A stretch of DNA of 64,000 nt from Sciurus carolinensis (GCF_902686445.1 NC_062214.1:57385177-57449176), one strand, 5' to 3'; counted from the first letter of the stretch, positions 51,629 to 61,836 are shown. Notes: generated by a model from the letters alone, not told the origin. Program-made: numbers and translations.

Positions 51629-52377
51629 GTAAATTCCTTTAGCTTTTGTTTATCATGGAAGGATCTTATTTCATCGTCAAATTTGAAGGTAAGTTTTGCT
51701 GGGTATAAGATTCTTGGTTGGCATCCGTTTTCTTTCAGGGCTTGGTATATGTTGTTCCAGGCCCTTCTAGCTTTTAGGGTCTGGATTGAAAAATCTGCTG
51801 ATATTCTTATTGGTTTCCCTCTGAATGTAATTTGATTCTTTTCTCTCACGGCCTTTAAAATTCTGTCTTTATTTTGTATGTTAGGTATTTTCATAATAAT
51901 GTGCCTTGGTGTGGGTCTGTTGTAATTTTGTATGTTTGGAGTTCTATAAGCCTCTTGTACTTGGTTTTCCATTTCATTCTTCAGATTTGGAAATTTTCTG
52001 TTATTATTTCATTGAATAGATTGTTCATTCCTTTGGTTTGTTTCTCTAAGCCTTCCTCAATCCCAATAATTCTTAAATTTGGCCTTTTCATGATATCCCA
52101 TAATTTTTGTAGATTCTGTTCATGATTTCTTACCATCTTTTCTGTTTGGCCAACTTTGCTTTCAAGATTAAATAATTTGTCTTCAGTGTCTGAGGTTCTG
52201 TCTTCCAGGTGTTCTATCCTATTGGTTATGCTTTCTATGGAGTTTTTAACTTGGTTTATTGTTTCCTTCATTTCAAGGATTTCAGTTTGGTTTTTTTTCA
52301 GTATCTCTAACTCTTTATTGAAATGATCTCTTGCTTCCCGTATTTGGTCTTTTAACTGTTGATTGGTGTGATCATTT

Positions 52378-52443
52378 AATGCCTGCATTTGCTCTTTCAT
52401 CTCCTCCTTCAATGCCTGCATTTGCTCTTTCATCTCCTCATTA
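52378..52443 (-). repeat. 33-bp tandem duplication in the ORF1 coiled coil
   Basis: Two adjacent 33-bp units (52378-52410 and 52411-52443) begin 'aatgcctgcatttgctcttt' and differ only in the last few bases. Each codes an 11-residue coiled-coil unit. The older L1 at about 46160-46200 has one unit. Confidence 0.9.
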
Positions 52444-52837
52444 GCTTCCCTGATCGTTTTAATTATGTACATTCTGAACTCCCTTTCTGACATTTCTTCT
52501 GCTGTGCTGTCATTGTGTTTTATTGATGTAGTATCTATGTTTGTTTGGGACATTTTCTTCCCTTGTTTTCTCATATTGGTCAGTTGTCAGTGGGACCCTG
52601 AGATATTGCAGTTTTCCGCTATTGGCTTATAGTGTCCCGGTAGATTTCCAGTGTATCACCTCCCAGCCTTCAGTAGCCTGATGTCTTGGAGGAATCTGAT
52701 AAAGCAATTAAAACTTTTAAAACCGAAGAAAACTGCCCCTAGCCCCCTACTGATTCCACGGTTTGGAACTGGCTCTGTGCGGAAATGCTCTCACTGTGGG
52801 CCTGCACCGTGCAGCTGGCCGTGTGGGAGGAGCCCAC

Positions 52838-53078
52838 TGCCGGAGTGTGGAAGGCTACCTTGGGAAGATTCTAGCTGCCCTGCCCGGCTCCAATAAGTCA
52901 CCTCTATCTGGGCCTGCCACCCGGGCTGAGCTTTACCCAGTGGGCAGACTCACCCGTGGCTCTATTTCAGTCTGAGTCTCTCAATGTCTCCCCTTCTTAA
53001 CTCCAGGGTTCTGGAGCGACTGGGGGTGCAGTCTCCCTCTAGTCTGCCATCTTGGATCGCCCCGTGAAGAGAGCCTGC
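52838..53078 (-). repeat. L1 5' UTR repeat copy A (inner)
   Basis: Inner copy. Its motif is 'ccaagatggcagac', keeping the AAGATGGC core. Differences from copy B are mainly single-base, several of them at CpG/TpG positions. Confidence 0.85.
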
Positions 53079-53296
53079 AGCCGGAGTGAGCAGAGCCGCC
53101 TGAAGAGGTCTCTGGCTGCCCTGCCCTGATCCCAGAGGCTGCTTGCGGATCGAGGCTCTCCGCTGGTTCATTGCCGGAGTACGCTGCGCTGCAGTGGCTC
53201 CGGGATTCGGAGCTTGTTCTGGTCAGAAAGGCTCTCACTAGCGGGTCAGTTCCATTCCGAGAACCTGGAGAAGCTGGCTGTGTGGGCGGGGCCCAC

Positions 53297-53537
53297 TGCC
53301 GGAGTGCGCAGGGCTGCCTGTGGATGACTCTAGCTGCCCTGCCCGGCTCCGATAAGCCACCTCTATCTGGGCCTGCCACCCGGACCGAGCTTTACCCAGT
53401 GGGCAGACTCACCCGTGGCTCTATTTCAGTCCGAGTCTCTCAATGCCTCCCCTTCTTAACTCCTGGGTTCTGGAGCGACTGGGGATGCAGTCTCCCTCTA
53501 GGCCGCCATCTTGGATCGCCCCGTGAAGAGAGCCTGC
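53297..53537 (-). repeat. L1 5' UTR repeat copy B (5'-most)
   Basis: Outer copy of the duplicated block. It contains 'ccaagatggcggcc' (53502-53515 on the minus strand), a match to the YY1 binding core, about 25 bp from the L1 start. Confidence 0.85.
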
Positions 53538-53538
53538 C

Positions 53539-53552
53539 GGTCCTATGTCTCT
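53539..53552. repeat. right target-site duplication of the full-length L1
   Basis: 'ggtcctatgtctct', identical to 47326-47339. Confidence 0.95.
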
Positions 53553-56500
53553 AGAAACCTGTTGTTATCTTAGAGATTTTCTACTTTGTTGGAGCATAGA
53601 TATTCAAAATAGCTTCTAATTATGTTTTATATTTCAATAGTGTCTGTCACGGTGTTTCCTTTTTCATCCCGAATTTTACTAATTTGAGTTTTATCTCTCT
53701 TTCTCTTTGTTAGTGTGGCTTAGGGTTTATCTATTTTGTTTATTTTTTCAAAGAACCAACGTTTTATTTTGTCAATTTTTCAATTGTTTCTTTTGCTTCA
53801 AGTTCATTGATTTCAGTTCTGACTTTAACTATTTTCTGCCTTCTACTAATTTTGGTGTTGATCTGTTCTTCTTTTCCTATGATTTTGAGCTGTAATGTTA
53901 AGTTGTTTATTTGTTGACTTTTCCTTCTTTTATTGAATGTGCTCCATGCAATGGATTTTCCTCTTAGTACTACTTTCATAAGATTTTGATATGTTGTATC
54001 GTTGTTCTCATTTACCTATAAGAATTTTTTTATTTCCCCTTCTGTTATCCACGCATCATTCAATAGTGTATTATTTAATCTCCAGGTGTTGGAGTAGTTT
54101 CTGTTTTTTATTTTGTCATTGATTTCTAATTTCATTCCATTATGATCTGCTACAATGTAAGGTAGTATCTCTATCTTTTTGTATTTGCCAAGAGTAACTT
54201 TGTGGCATAACGTATGGTCTATTTCAGAGAAGGATCCATGTGCTGCTGAGAAGAAAGAGTATTCACTCCTTGATGGATGAAATATTCTGCATATGTATGT
54301 TCAGTCTAAATTATCGATTGTGTTATTGACATCTATGGTTTCTTTGTTCAATTTTTGTTTGGAAGCTCTGTCCAGTGGTGAGAGTGGTGTGTTAAAGTCA
54401 CCTAGTATTATTGTGTTGTGGTTTATTTGGTTCTGGAATTGAGGAGGATTTTTTTGATGTACATGGATGAGTCATTGTTTGGGGCATAAATATTTATGAT
54501 TATTATGTCTTGTTGATTTATGCCTCCCTTAAGCAGTATGAAATGTCCTTCTTTATCTCTTCTAACTAATTTTGGCTTTAAGTCTGCTTTATCTGATATG
54601 AGGATGGATATCCCTGCTTTTTTTACTAGTCCATGTGCCTGGTATGTTTTTTTCTATCCTTTCACATTCAGTCTGTGAATATCTTTTTCTATGAGATGAA
54701 TCTTTTGAAGGCAGCAGATTGGGTCTTTCTTTTTAATCCAATCTGCAGTCTATGTCTTTCGATTGATGAGTTCAGGTTATTAACATTCAGGCTTATTATT
54801 GAGATATGATTTGTATTCCCAGTCATTTTGGCTTATTTTTGGTTTTCTAACGTGACTTCTTTTCTCATTTGTTTGGCTATTCCTTTAGGATTGTTCCTCC
54901 CTAAACTAACCTACATTATTTTTCATTTCTTCCTCATGGAATATTTTGCTGAGAATGTTCTATAGTGCCAGTTTTCTATTTTTAAATTCTTTTAGCTTTT
55001 GCTTATCATAGAAGGATTTTGTTTTCAAATCTGAAGGTAAGTTTTGCTGGGCATAAGATTCTTGGTTTGCCTCCATTTTCTTTGAGAGCTTGATATGTTG
55101 TTCCAGGCCCTTCTAACTTTTAGGGTCTAGGGTGAGAAATCTGCTGATATTCGTATTGGTTTTCTCCTGAATGTAATCCGATTTTTTTTTTCTCTCACTA
55201 CCTTTAAAATTTAATCTTTATTTTGTATGTTAGGTATGTTCATTACAGTGTACCTTGGTGTGGATTTGTTGTAATTTTGTACAATTGGTGTCCTGTAAGC
55301 CTCCCATATTTGAATTTTAGTCTTCTGATTTGGAAAATTTTCTGATATCATTTCATTGTATAGATTGTTCATTCCTTTGGTTTATATCTCTGTCCTTCCT
55401 CAATCCCATTAATTCTTAAATTTGGTCTTTTTATGATATCCCATAATTCTTGGAGTTTCTGTTCATGATTTCTTGCCATCTTCTCTATTTGGTCAACTTT
55501 ATTTTCAAGATTAAATATTTTGTCTTCAATGTCTCAGATTCTGTCTTCCAAGTTATCTAACCTATTGGTTATGCTTTTAATTGAGTTTTTAATTTGGTTT
55601 ATTGTTTCCTTCATTTCAAGGATTTCTGTTTGTTTGTTCAGTTTTTCAGACTCTCTATCTCTTTATTGAAGTGATTTTTTGCTTCCTGCATTTGCTCTTT
55701 TAACTATTGATTGGTGTGATCATTCAATACTTCTCTGATCATTTTAATTATGTATATTCTGGACTCCCTTTCTGACATTTCTTCTGCCATGTTGTCATTG
55801 CATTTTATTGATGTAGCATCTAGGTTTGTTTGGGACACTTTCTTTCCTTGTTTTCTCATATCGTTCAAATATCTTCCCCTCTAGGAGTGCAAATCTGAGG
55901 TATTGCAGTTTCCTCCTATAGTGTCCCTGTAAGTTTCCAATACCTTGAAGTGTGAAATCAATATTAGCAGCACACCATGCAAACAATATACATCCTTAAC
56001 TCAAATAGTCCCTTTTAAGATGTTAACCATATTGTCTTAATACACAGAGATTATGAGTTCAATTATTATCTACCACTTAGCCAATAATGAACAAAGAGGA
56101 TGGGGAGGGGTGTAGGATATAACATTAATGAGATAAGAAGTGTGTCTATATAGGTACTATGTCATAAGAGTAGTGAAAGCAGAATTAAATAGGTTGCTAG
56201 CATGTGAAAAGGGAAAAAGAGTGTCCAAGGAGACAGATAGATAAGAGGAAAATAGAGAGGATGAGAAAAATATTAATAAATGAAAAGAAAAGTAGGAATA
56301 ATAGTAGGTATAATAGGAATAATCATAATATGACTACTAATAAATTAAATCTACAATAAAACTATATAGTACTGTTCAAACCTCCTAGTCTTCAGTAGCC
56401 TGATGCCTGGGAGGAACTTGATAATGCGATAACCCAAGAAGAGTGCTGCTCCTCTAGGGATGGTGGTCTCCAGGTGGGATCTAATCCCTGCTAGTGGTCA

Positions 56501-56650
56501 GAGGCACCTCCACGTGCTGACGGATGGTCAACCACAGCATGGGTGCTAGACCGCGGCTGGGATCAAGATGGCCTGGGCCTGGTTCTCTGACACAGGAGTC
56601 CTGGGCAGGGAAGTCTCACAGGGCTGCACTGAGCTCATTCTGGTTCTCAG
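53539..56650 (-). mobile_element. old L1 host element, right part (ORF2 start, ORF1, 5' UTR)
   Basis: Continues the ORF2 text broken at 47339: ORF2 linker and endonuclease (53539-54860), ORF1 (about 54930-55860) and a long 5' UTR (55870-56650). A 71-codon ORF2 piece with 'MKVVLRGKSIAWSTFNKRRK' is still open at 53979-53764; elsewhere the frames are broken. The 5' UTR contains about 430 bp (55925-56370) that the younger L1 lacks. The 5' limit near 56650 is approximate. Confidence 0.85.
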
Positions 56651-56659
56651 AATAAACAT

Positions 56660-58250
56660 TTAAAAGTGAAAAGACAAGTCAAAATACTAACGTATATTAC
56701 CTTCTAGATTATGAACAGTTTTGCACAGGAGATCCACAAAAACTGACCCAAAATCATGATCATTAATTATATTTTCCAGATGTGCACAATGAACATCCTA
56801 AACATAGCTTCTGGTGGAGCTTATGCACTGATTTTTTCCTTGAGAATATACTTAGGAGTAAAATTAATGATTCGCATTTTAAAGAATTTTTGGATTTGAA
56901 TAAATACTGCCTATTAGTTTTTCAAATAATTTTGACAATTTACAATGTATAAAAGTTCTAGTTGCTCTATATCTCTTTCTTTCTAATTTTCATTCTTCAT
57001 TGTAGTTTCATTTAAATTTTCATAAGAATAGTGATTTGAGCCCCTTTAGATCTGTTCATTGACCATTTGGTTCATCTTTTTGTTAAATACCTATAAAATT
57101 ATTCTGTCCACTTTCTGATTGGGCATTTTGCCTTTTTATTTTGATTTGTAGGAGTTTGATTTTACAAATTCTTTATTCAAATCTTTTGGGAAATATATGT
57201 ACTAAAAATATTTTCTGCTGGTTTGTGGCTTGCCTTTTCACATTCTTAACAATGTCTTCTGTTAATCAGAAGTTCTTAATATTATTTAAGTGCAATTGAT
57301 AAATAATTTAAGAGTAGTGCTCCTTCTGTTACAAAGTTTCCCTAATCAAGACACAAAGAGAATCTCCTGTATTTTCTTCAACATTTAGATCTATAATTTA
57401 CCTTGAAACATTGGTTGCAAATATGTCTGTATTGTATAATATAGAGGTCATGTGTCATTATTTTTCCCACATGGATAGCCAATTGATTCAAATTATTTAT
57501 TGAAAAATCCATCATTTATCTATGAATTTGCATTGGTACCCTATTGTAAACACATGGTTGAATATGGATGTTTCTGGATTCTGTTGCATTCAGAAATTAG
57601 CCTTATTTTGCACCAGTACAGCTCTGTGTCAATAATTATAACATTTTATTAGTATTTGATAGTTTAAGTCTACCACCTTGTTTTCTTCTTTAAGATTGTC
57701 CATCTGTTCTAGGTCATTTTCATTTTATATCACTTTTAAAATCATCTTGTCAATTACACATAAACAGTCTGTTCTTTTGATTAGAATTACATTAATTCAA
57801 GAGATCTATTTGGAAAAAAACTGAAATTTTAATGGCATTAATGCTTTCAATTCATAAATGTGGTGTATTTCTTCCAGACTTTTTAGTTCCTCTCAAAATT
57901 AAAAAAAAAAAAAATTTAAGTATCTTGTTCACATTTTGTTATATTTAGTCTTACATATTTACACTTTTATGTTATTGTAAATGGTATTAAAATACTTGTC
58001 GCTAATGCATACAAAACCAACTCACCTTTGTCTTTGGCATTCAACAGTGTGACAATAAATGTGATTTGTCACATTTTTGCTTTTATCATATTTAGTATTT
58101 ATTGATCTTCTTAAGTGTGTGATCATAAATTTCATAACTTTGAAGGAATCAATAGTAGTCTTTTCACATAGTATCCTGTTCCATGTTCTCTTTCCTTTCC
58201 TCTGAGACTTAAAACATACATATTCATCCCTCACTGATGTTGTCCTCTAT
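56660..58250 (-). mobile_element. ancient L1M ORF2 fragment
   Basis: Old L1 ORF2 text in reverse: 'gtggcttgccttttcacatt', 'tttcccacatggatagccaa', 'ttattgaaaaatccatcatt' and 'aatttgcattggtaccctat'. Strongly decayed. An A14 run lies at about 57900-57914. Confidence 0.65.
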
Positions 58251-58254
58251 TGTG

Positions 58255-59778
58255 TCTTGTCTGATATAAACTCTTCTGTGGTTGAATGCAGACATGGTCC
58301 CAATGTGCAGTCCTGCCTGTATCCATGTCCACTTCAGTGTGATTCCTCATTCCATCTTAGACTGGCTTCTGAGAAGGGATGCATCTCTCAATTCTTAGAT
58401 GAAAAATTTTCCAGGTGTCAAAAGAAGCATAAGACTGAAGAAGAAATGAAGGAGATGGTTGGTGATAGCACATATTTTCTGGTGATAGCACATATTTTCT
58501 GATGACTATAAATTATCTGCTCTGTGTATGAAAAAAATAAAAGAGGGTTTTTAGTACTAGGACTCTCCAATTAACTCTCTAGCTAAAGGCAGTACCATCT
58601 GACATTGTGCAAACTGCTCCATCTGTCCAGGGTTAGGATAGGCACGGAGTGGGAAAGGAAAAAGAGGAAGTGATCTCTGATGTGAGTAATGGCTGAACTA
58701 TCTGGCAAAATCATGTTTGAACTATAGCCCTTGCTGCTGGGCCAACCTGATTGATTGATTTCAAAGTTTGCCTAGCACAGGTTGATTTCTAAGCCACACT
58801 ATCTCATTTTAAAAGTCATATATAAGGAAAGAAGATGAGAAAAAGAAGAGGAAAAAAATAGAGATGTCCTAAAGGCCCTGAGAAAATTAGAAATAGTCAC
58901 ACTTTCCAGACAGTACCCAATAGGCATCACAATCATCTCCTACAGAGGGAAGGTTGGGGCTGGAAATGCCAGTCCAGCCCTGAGGAGGTTCCAGTTTCCA
59001 CAAGGAAATGGACAAAATTGCCCTGCAATGCACCCCCGATCAATATTTCATTACCAATCTGTTATTGTTTGTAGGAATTTCCACTTCACACTCCTAACAC
59101 GGTTGGTAAATCTTGCTGATCAGCACAGCATTCAGAATGAGGGCAATTTTTCACCAATCATCTTTCTCAGATTTGGGGAAATGGGCAGCAATTCATGTAC
59201 ATTCTTGAACTCTCAGCCTATAAAGTAAGCCAGTTCCTTTTGATTATCACCCATCACTACCTTGGGACCTTTTACATAAAGCCTACCTGGTCTGACACCC
59301 AGGCACTCTACAATAGATCATTTTTTTAAGTAGAAAAGTTAAATAGCACCTCATGCATCAGGTTGCCAAGGAATGTAATGATAGGAAGGGACATTTAAGG
59401 TTATCTGATATATTTCTGATATTCACACATTCATCAGTGGATCTGCCAATTGATTATTATTCTATGCTATATATTATACACTGTATTAGGCACTGTGGAT
59501 TCAGCAGTAAATAAATTGAATGTATACCTGATTAGATAATAACTTTGCTGGAAGGGATTACAACTAGTCATGACCTTAGTATACAACAGGTCTAAACCAC
59601 CAAAAAGAAAAAAAAAAAAAGCCTAGGAAAATATTCTACATAGAGGGAGATAAAAAGGTAAAAACTCTAAATCAAGAAAGAGCTTGGTTTTATTTAGGAC
59701 AGACAGAAAGTCAATGTGCCTAAAAATGTTTATTCCATGGAGATTATGGCTTTTATTCATCATAAAAATAGGAAGAAA
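58255..59778. other. unassigned DNA with a perfect 20-bp tandem repeat
   Basis: 'ggtgatagcacatattttct' occurs twice in tandem (58461-58480, 58481-58500). No gene recognised. 59460-59530 resembles an old MIR/L2-type sequence only faintly. Confidence 0.45.
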
Positions 59779-60141
59779 ATATCTGTGTTAGTCAGCTTTT
59801 TCACTGTTATTCCTAAAAGACCTGACCAAAGCAACTGTAGAGGAGGAAAAGTTTATTTGGGGGTTCGTGGTTTCTCAGATCTCAGTCTAGAGACAGCACT
59901 TTTCATTCCTAGGAGCTAGAGATGAGGGCGAACATCATGGTGGAAGACTAGCAGAGGGAAGCAGCTCACATGATGACCAGGAAGCAGAGAGAGACTCCAC
60001 TTGCCAGATACAAAATATATACCCCAAAGGTAGATCCCCACAAGGCCTACCTCCTTCCAGTCATGCCCCACCACTTCTGTTACCACTCAATTAATCCTGT
60101 CAAGGGATTAATTCACTGATTTGGTTGAGACTCTCATAACC

Positions 60142-60620
60142 TGTCGGGGTACCCGGGACTCCCAGCCTTGGGCACGGTCAAGATGGCGCCTGGCGCTGAG
60201 CCAAAAGCGGTTGGCTATACAGTATTAGCTAGTTAACAATGTGATTAGTGCATGCCTCTTTCGTGTTCCTATTCTATACCTACAGCTGTTCGCCGTTTAC
60301 CACGTGTACTCTCCCTTGATTGGTTGAAGTGTATATAAGCTTGGTAACTTCCTGGGAGGGGAGAGTAGAAGCGAGGAAGAAGAGTGCGAGCGAGGGCGAG
60401 AGCCGAGTGGGAGAAGCGGAGCGGTGGAAGCAGGCATGAGCCGAGCAGGAGAAGCGGAGCGACCGGAGCAGGCGAGAGTTAAGCAGAGGGAAAGAGAGCG
60501 AGAGAAAGAAAAGAGAGAAGGGGATAGAAAAGAGGGAAAGAAAGGAAGACTGTGCACAATAAACTTCCAAAGCTTCAGACGTTTGTCGTGTCTCTCTCTG
60601 CAGGCAGAGGGAACGCGATA
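60142..60620 (+). mobile_element. solo LTR, class II (ERVK/IAP-like)
   Basis: A G+C-richer 479-bp unit starts TGTCGGGG and is flanked by the 6-bp repeat ATAACC (60136-60141 and 60621-60626), the duplication size of class II elements. Promoter-like sites are in order: 'aagatggcgcc' (60180-60190), E box CACGTG (60301-60306), inverted CCAAT box (60318-60323), TATA box in 'gtatataagc' (60331-60340), a purine-rich R region, and AATAAA (60558-60563). Its 3' end 'gaacgcgata' resembles IAP-type LTR ends, but closes in TA rather than CA. No internal viral genes adjoin. The open frames of 65-117 codons across it follow from its base composition. Confidence 0.8.
60310..60345 (+). promoter_or_regulatory. 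LTR core promoter (CCAAT and TATA boxes)
   Basis: An inverted CCAAT box 'gattgg' and 'gtatataagc' lie 8 bp apart, with CACGTG just upstream. Intact-looking; activity unknown. Confidence 0.6.
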
Positions 60621-60710
60621 ATAACCCAATCATCTTTCCTGTAGACCTTCTTACATTGTCTTATACATGAGCTTCTGGAAGACACTTCACATCCAAAGCA
60701 TAACAATATC

Positions 60711-61332
60711 TTTACCAAGAAAGGCATTTTAAACTAGGAGTACCTGACACAAAATGCCCCTATAAAGACAGAATTCATTATTTCAAACATTTGTTAGGAC
60801 AAATGCGTGAGATTTTAAAGAAACATCTTCCTTCTGAGAGCAGTTGCTTTCCTGGGAAGCTCCATGTGTCAGCATGGAAAGTCCCATCAAAGTGATAGGC
60901 TACATGAGTGACAGAGGGACACTTAAAATTCTACAATAATCCAAGGAAAGTATTAATGCATCCTCTCATTTCTCATTCTAAAATTACTGATGGAATATCT
61001 TCCATGTGTCAGATCCTCTTAACCCTTGAAGATGACAAATGAAATGACCAGGGCCATCCTGGAACTCATTCCATTCAAATCTGTCTAAACTAAACCATGG
61101 ATTATTTTCAAAAGAGAGGCAAACTGTCATTTTATGATATCCATAGAGTTCTTGGACTATAGAAAAGGCATAAGAAGGAAATCAGAGGATTATCCAGAAA
61201 TTATTACTCTCTGGAAAACTAGGTGGAAAGAACTCTAGTCAGCTAGGTCTGTACCTCACAGAAAGCAATGGTTGGAGATTATTCTTCTGCACATTCTCCA
61301 AGGCCAGCAACTAATAATCAGCATATCACTCT
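60711..61332. other. unassigned DNA
   Basis: No gene or repeat recognised. Confidence 0.4.
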
Positions 61333-61830
61333 GTTTTCCACAACTGTAACCCTGAGGTAAGATAATTTTATTTAGAAAAGAGGTTCACTTAGCTCACAGT
61401 TCTGGAAGTTTAAGGCATGGTGGCAGCATTGGTGGAATGGCATGGTGGCAGACGGTATCATGACGGGAGCATGTATGAGAGAGAGCATGTGGTGAAACAG
61501 GAAATTAGAGTGAGGACAAGGGCCAGTAGTGAATTCTCCCGAGGCCCCATCTCTTAAAAGTTCTTACTACCTCTTTTTTTTTTTTTGCACCAGCGATTGA
61601 ACCTAAGGCACTTAACCACTGAACCACATCCCCAGCCCATTTTTATATTTTATTTACAGAGAAGGTCTCACTAAGTAACTTAGGCACTTGCTGAGTTGCT
61701 GAACCGGGCTTTGAACCTGTGATCCTCTTGCCTCAGCCTCCTGAGCTGCTGGGATTACAGCACCACTCTGCCTGGCTCTCATTACTTTTATCACCACCCT
61801 GAGGACCAGGTTTCTAACACATGAATCCTT
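61333..61830 (-). mobile_element. MaLR-like LTR split by a B1+ID SINE
   Basis: Left part: 'tttccacaactgtaaccctg', 'cacagttctggaagtttaag', 'ggcatggtggcagcattggt'. Right part (61780 on): 'catgaatccttggggcaaa'. A SINE lies between them at 61574-61777. Diverged from the 59784 group. Confidence 0.6.
61574..61777 (-). mobile_element. composite B1+ID SINE
   Basis: Plus strand shows T-run, ID half in reverse ('agcgattgaacctaaggcac', 'cactgaaccacatccccagc'), then the B1 half in reverse ('gatcctcttgcctcagcctc', 'tgagctgctgggattacagc'). Same dimer as at 36734. Confidence 0.9.
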
Positions 61831-61836
61831 GGGGCA

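Larger units (their letters stand above)
51430..52574 (-). pseudogene. L1 ORF1 (RNA-binding chaperone), disrupted
   Basis: ORF1 protein coats L1 RNA as a coiled-coil trimer. The first 197 codons (52574-51981) start at an ATG and are mostly coiled coil (about residues 40-150), with an 11-residue unit 'EEMKEQMQALK' present twice, then the start of the RRM-like domain ('DIMKRPNLRIIGIEEG'). A 1-bp deletion in an A run at 51991-51993 breaks the frame; the related copy near 55337 has four A where this has three. The C-terminal domain follows in another frame (51972-51430) with 'IMKIPNIQNKDRILKAVREK' and 'ARRAWNNIYQALKENG'. An ID SINE at 51527-51615 then replaces the normal run toward the C-terminus, though the original end is still readable as 'HEEEMKNNDANQQEALA'. 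Confidence 0.95.
47340..53538 (-). mobile_element. full-length LINE-1 (6.2 kb), relatively recent, inactive
   Basis: All parts are present in minus order: duplicated 5' UTR (52575-53538), ORF1 (52574-51430), a 31-bp spacer, ORF2 (51398-47551), 3' UTR (47550-47385) and poly(A) (seen as T-rich 47340-47384). A perfect 14-bp target duplication flanks it. CpG sites are still common in the 5' UTR, and damage is limited to two 1-bp deletions, two in-frame stops and one ID SINE insertion. It is therefore younger than the surrounding L1 copies, but it cannot make intact ORF1 or ORF2 protein. It inserted into ORF2 of an older L1 of the same orientation. Confidence 0.95.
52575..53538 (-). promoter_or_regulatory. 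L1 5' UTR / internal promoter region with tandem copies
   Basis: About 960 bp upstream of ORF1, clearly richer in G+C and CpG than the rest of the L1. A block of about 240 bp occurs twice with an exact 459-bp offset (52838-53078 and 53297-53537), at roughly 90% identity by eye, with no gap. Weaker similarity extends about 50-90 bp further downstream in each copy. The block nearest the L1 start ends exactly at the insertion boundary. On the L1 strand each block starts 'gcaggctctcttcacggggc' and carries 'ccaagatggc'. Confidence 0.85.
59784..60705 (-). mobile_element. MaLR-like solo LTR, interrupted by another LTR
   Basis: Starts TGTGTTAG and ends CATAACA, flanked by the 5-bp repeat ATATC (59779-59783 and 60706-60710), as expected for class III/MaLR elements. 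Internal phrases 'gaggaggaaaagtttatttg', 'gggcgaacatcatggtggaa' and 'cactcaattaatcctgtcaa' match the LTRs at 20484, 34478 and 35995. A second LTR occupies 60142-60620. Confidence 0.85.

Noticed and set aside
52981..53379. 132-codon sense-strand open frame in the L1 5' UTR
   Set aside because: It does not join ORF1, spans the boundary of unlike segments, and likely stays open because of base composition.
60280..60633. Open frames of 110-117 codons on the minus strand
   Set aside because: They run across the purine-rich part of the solo LTR and reflect base composition.
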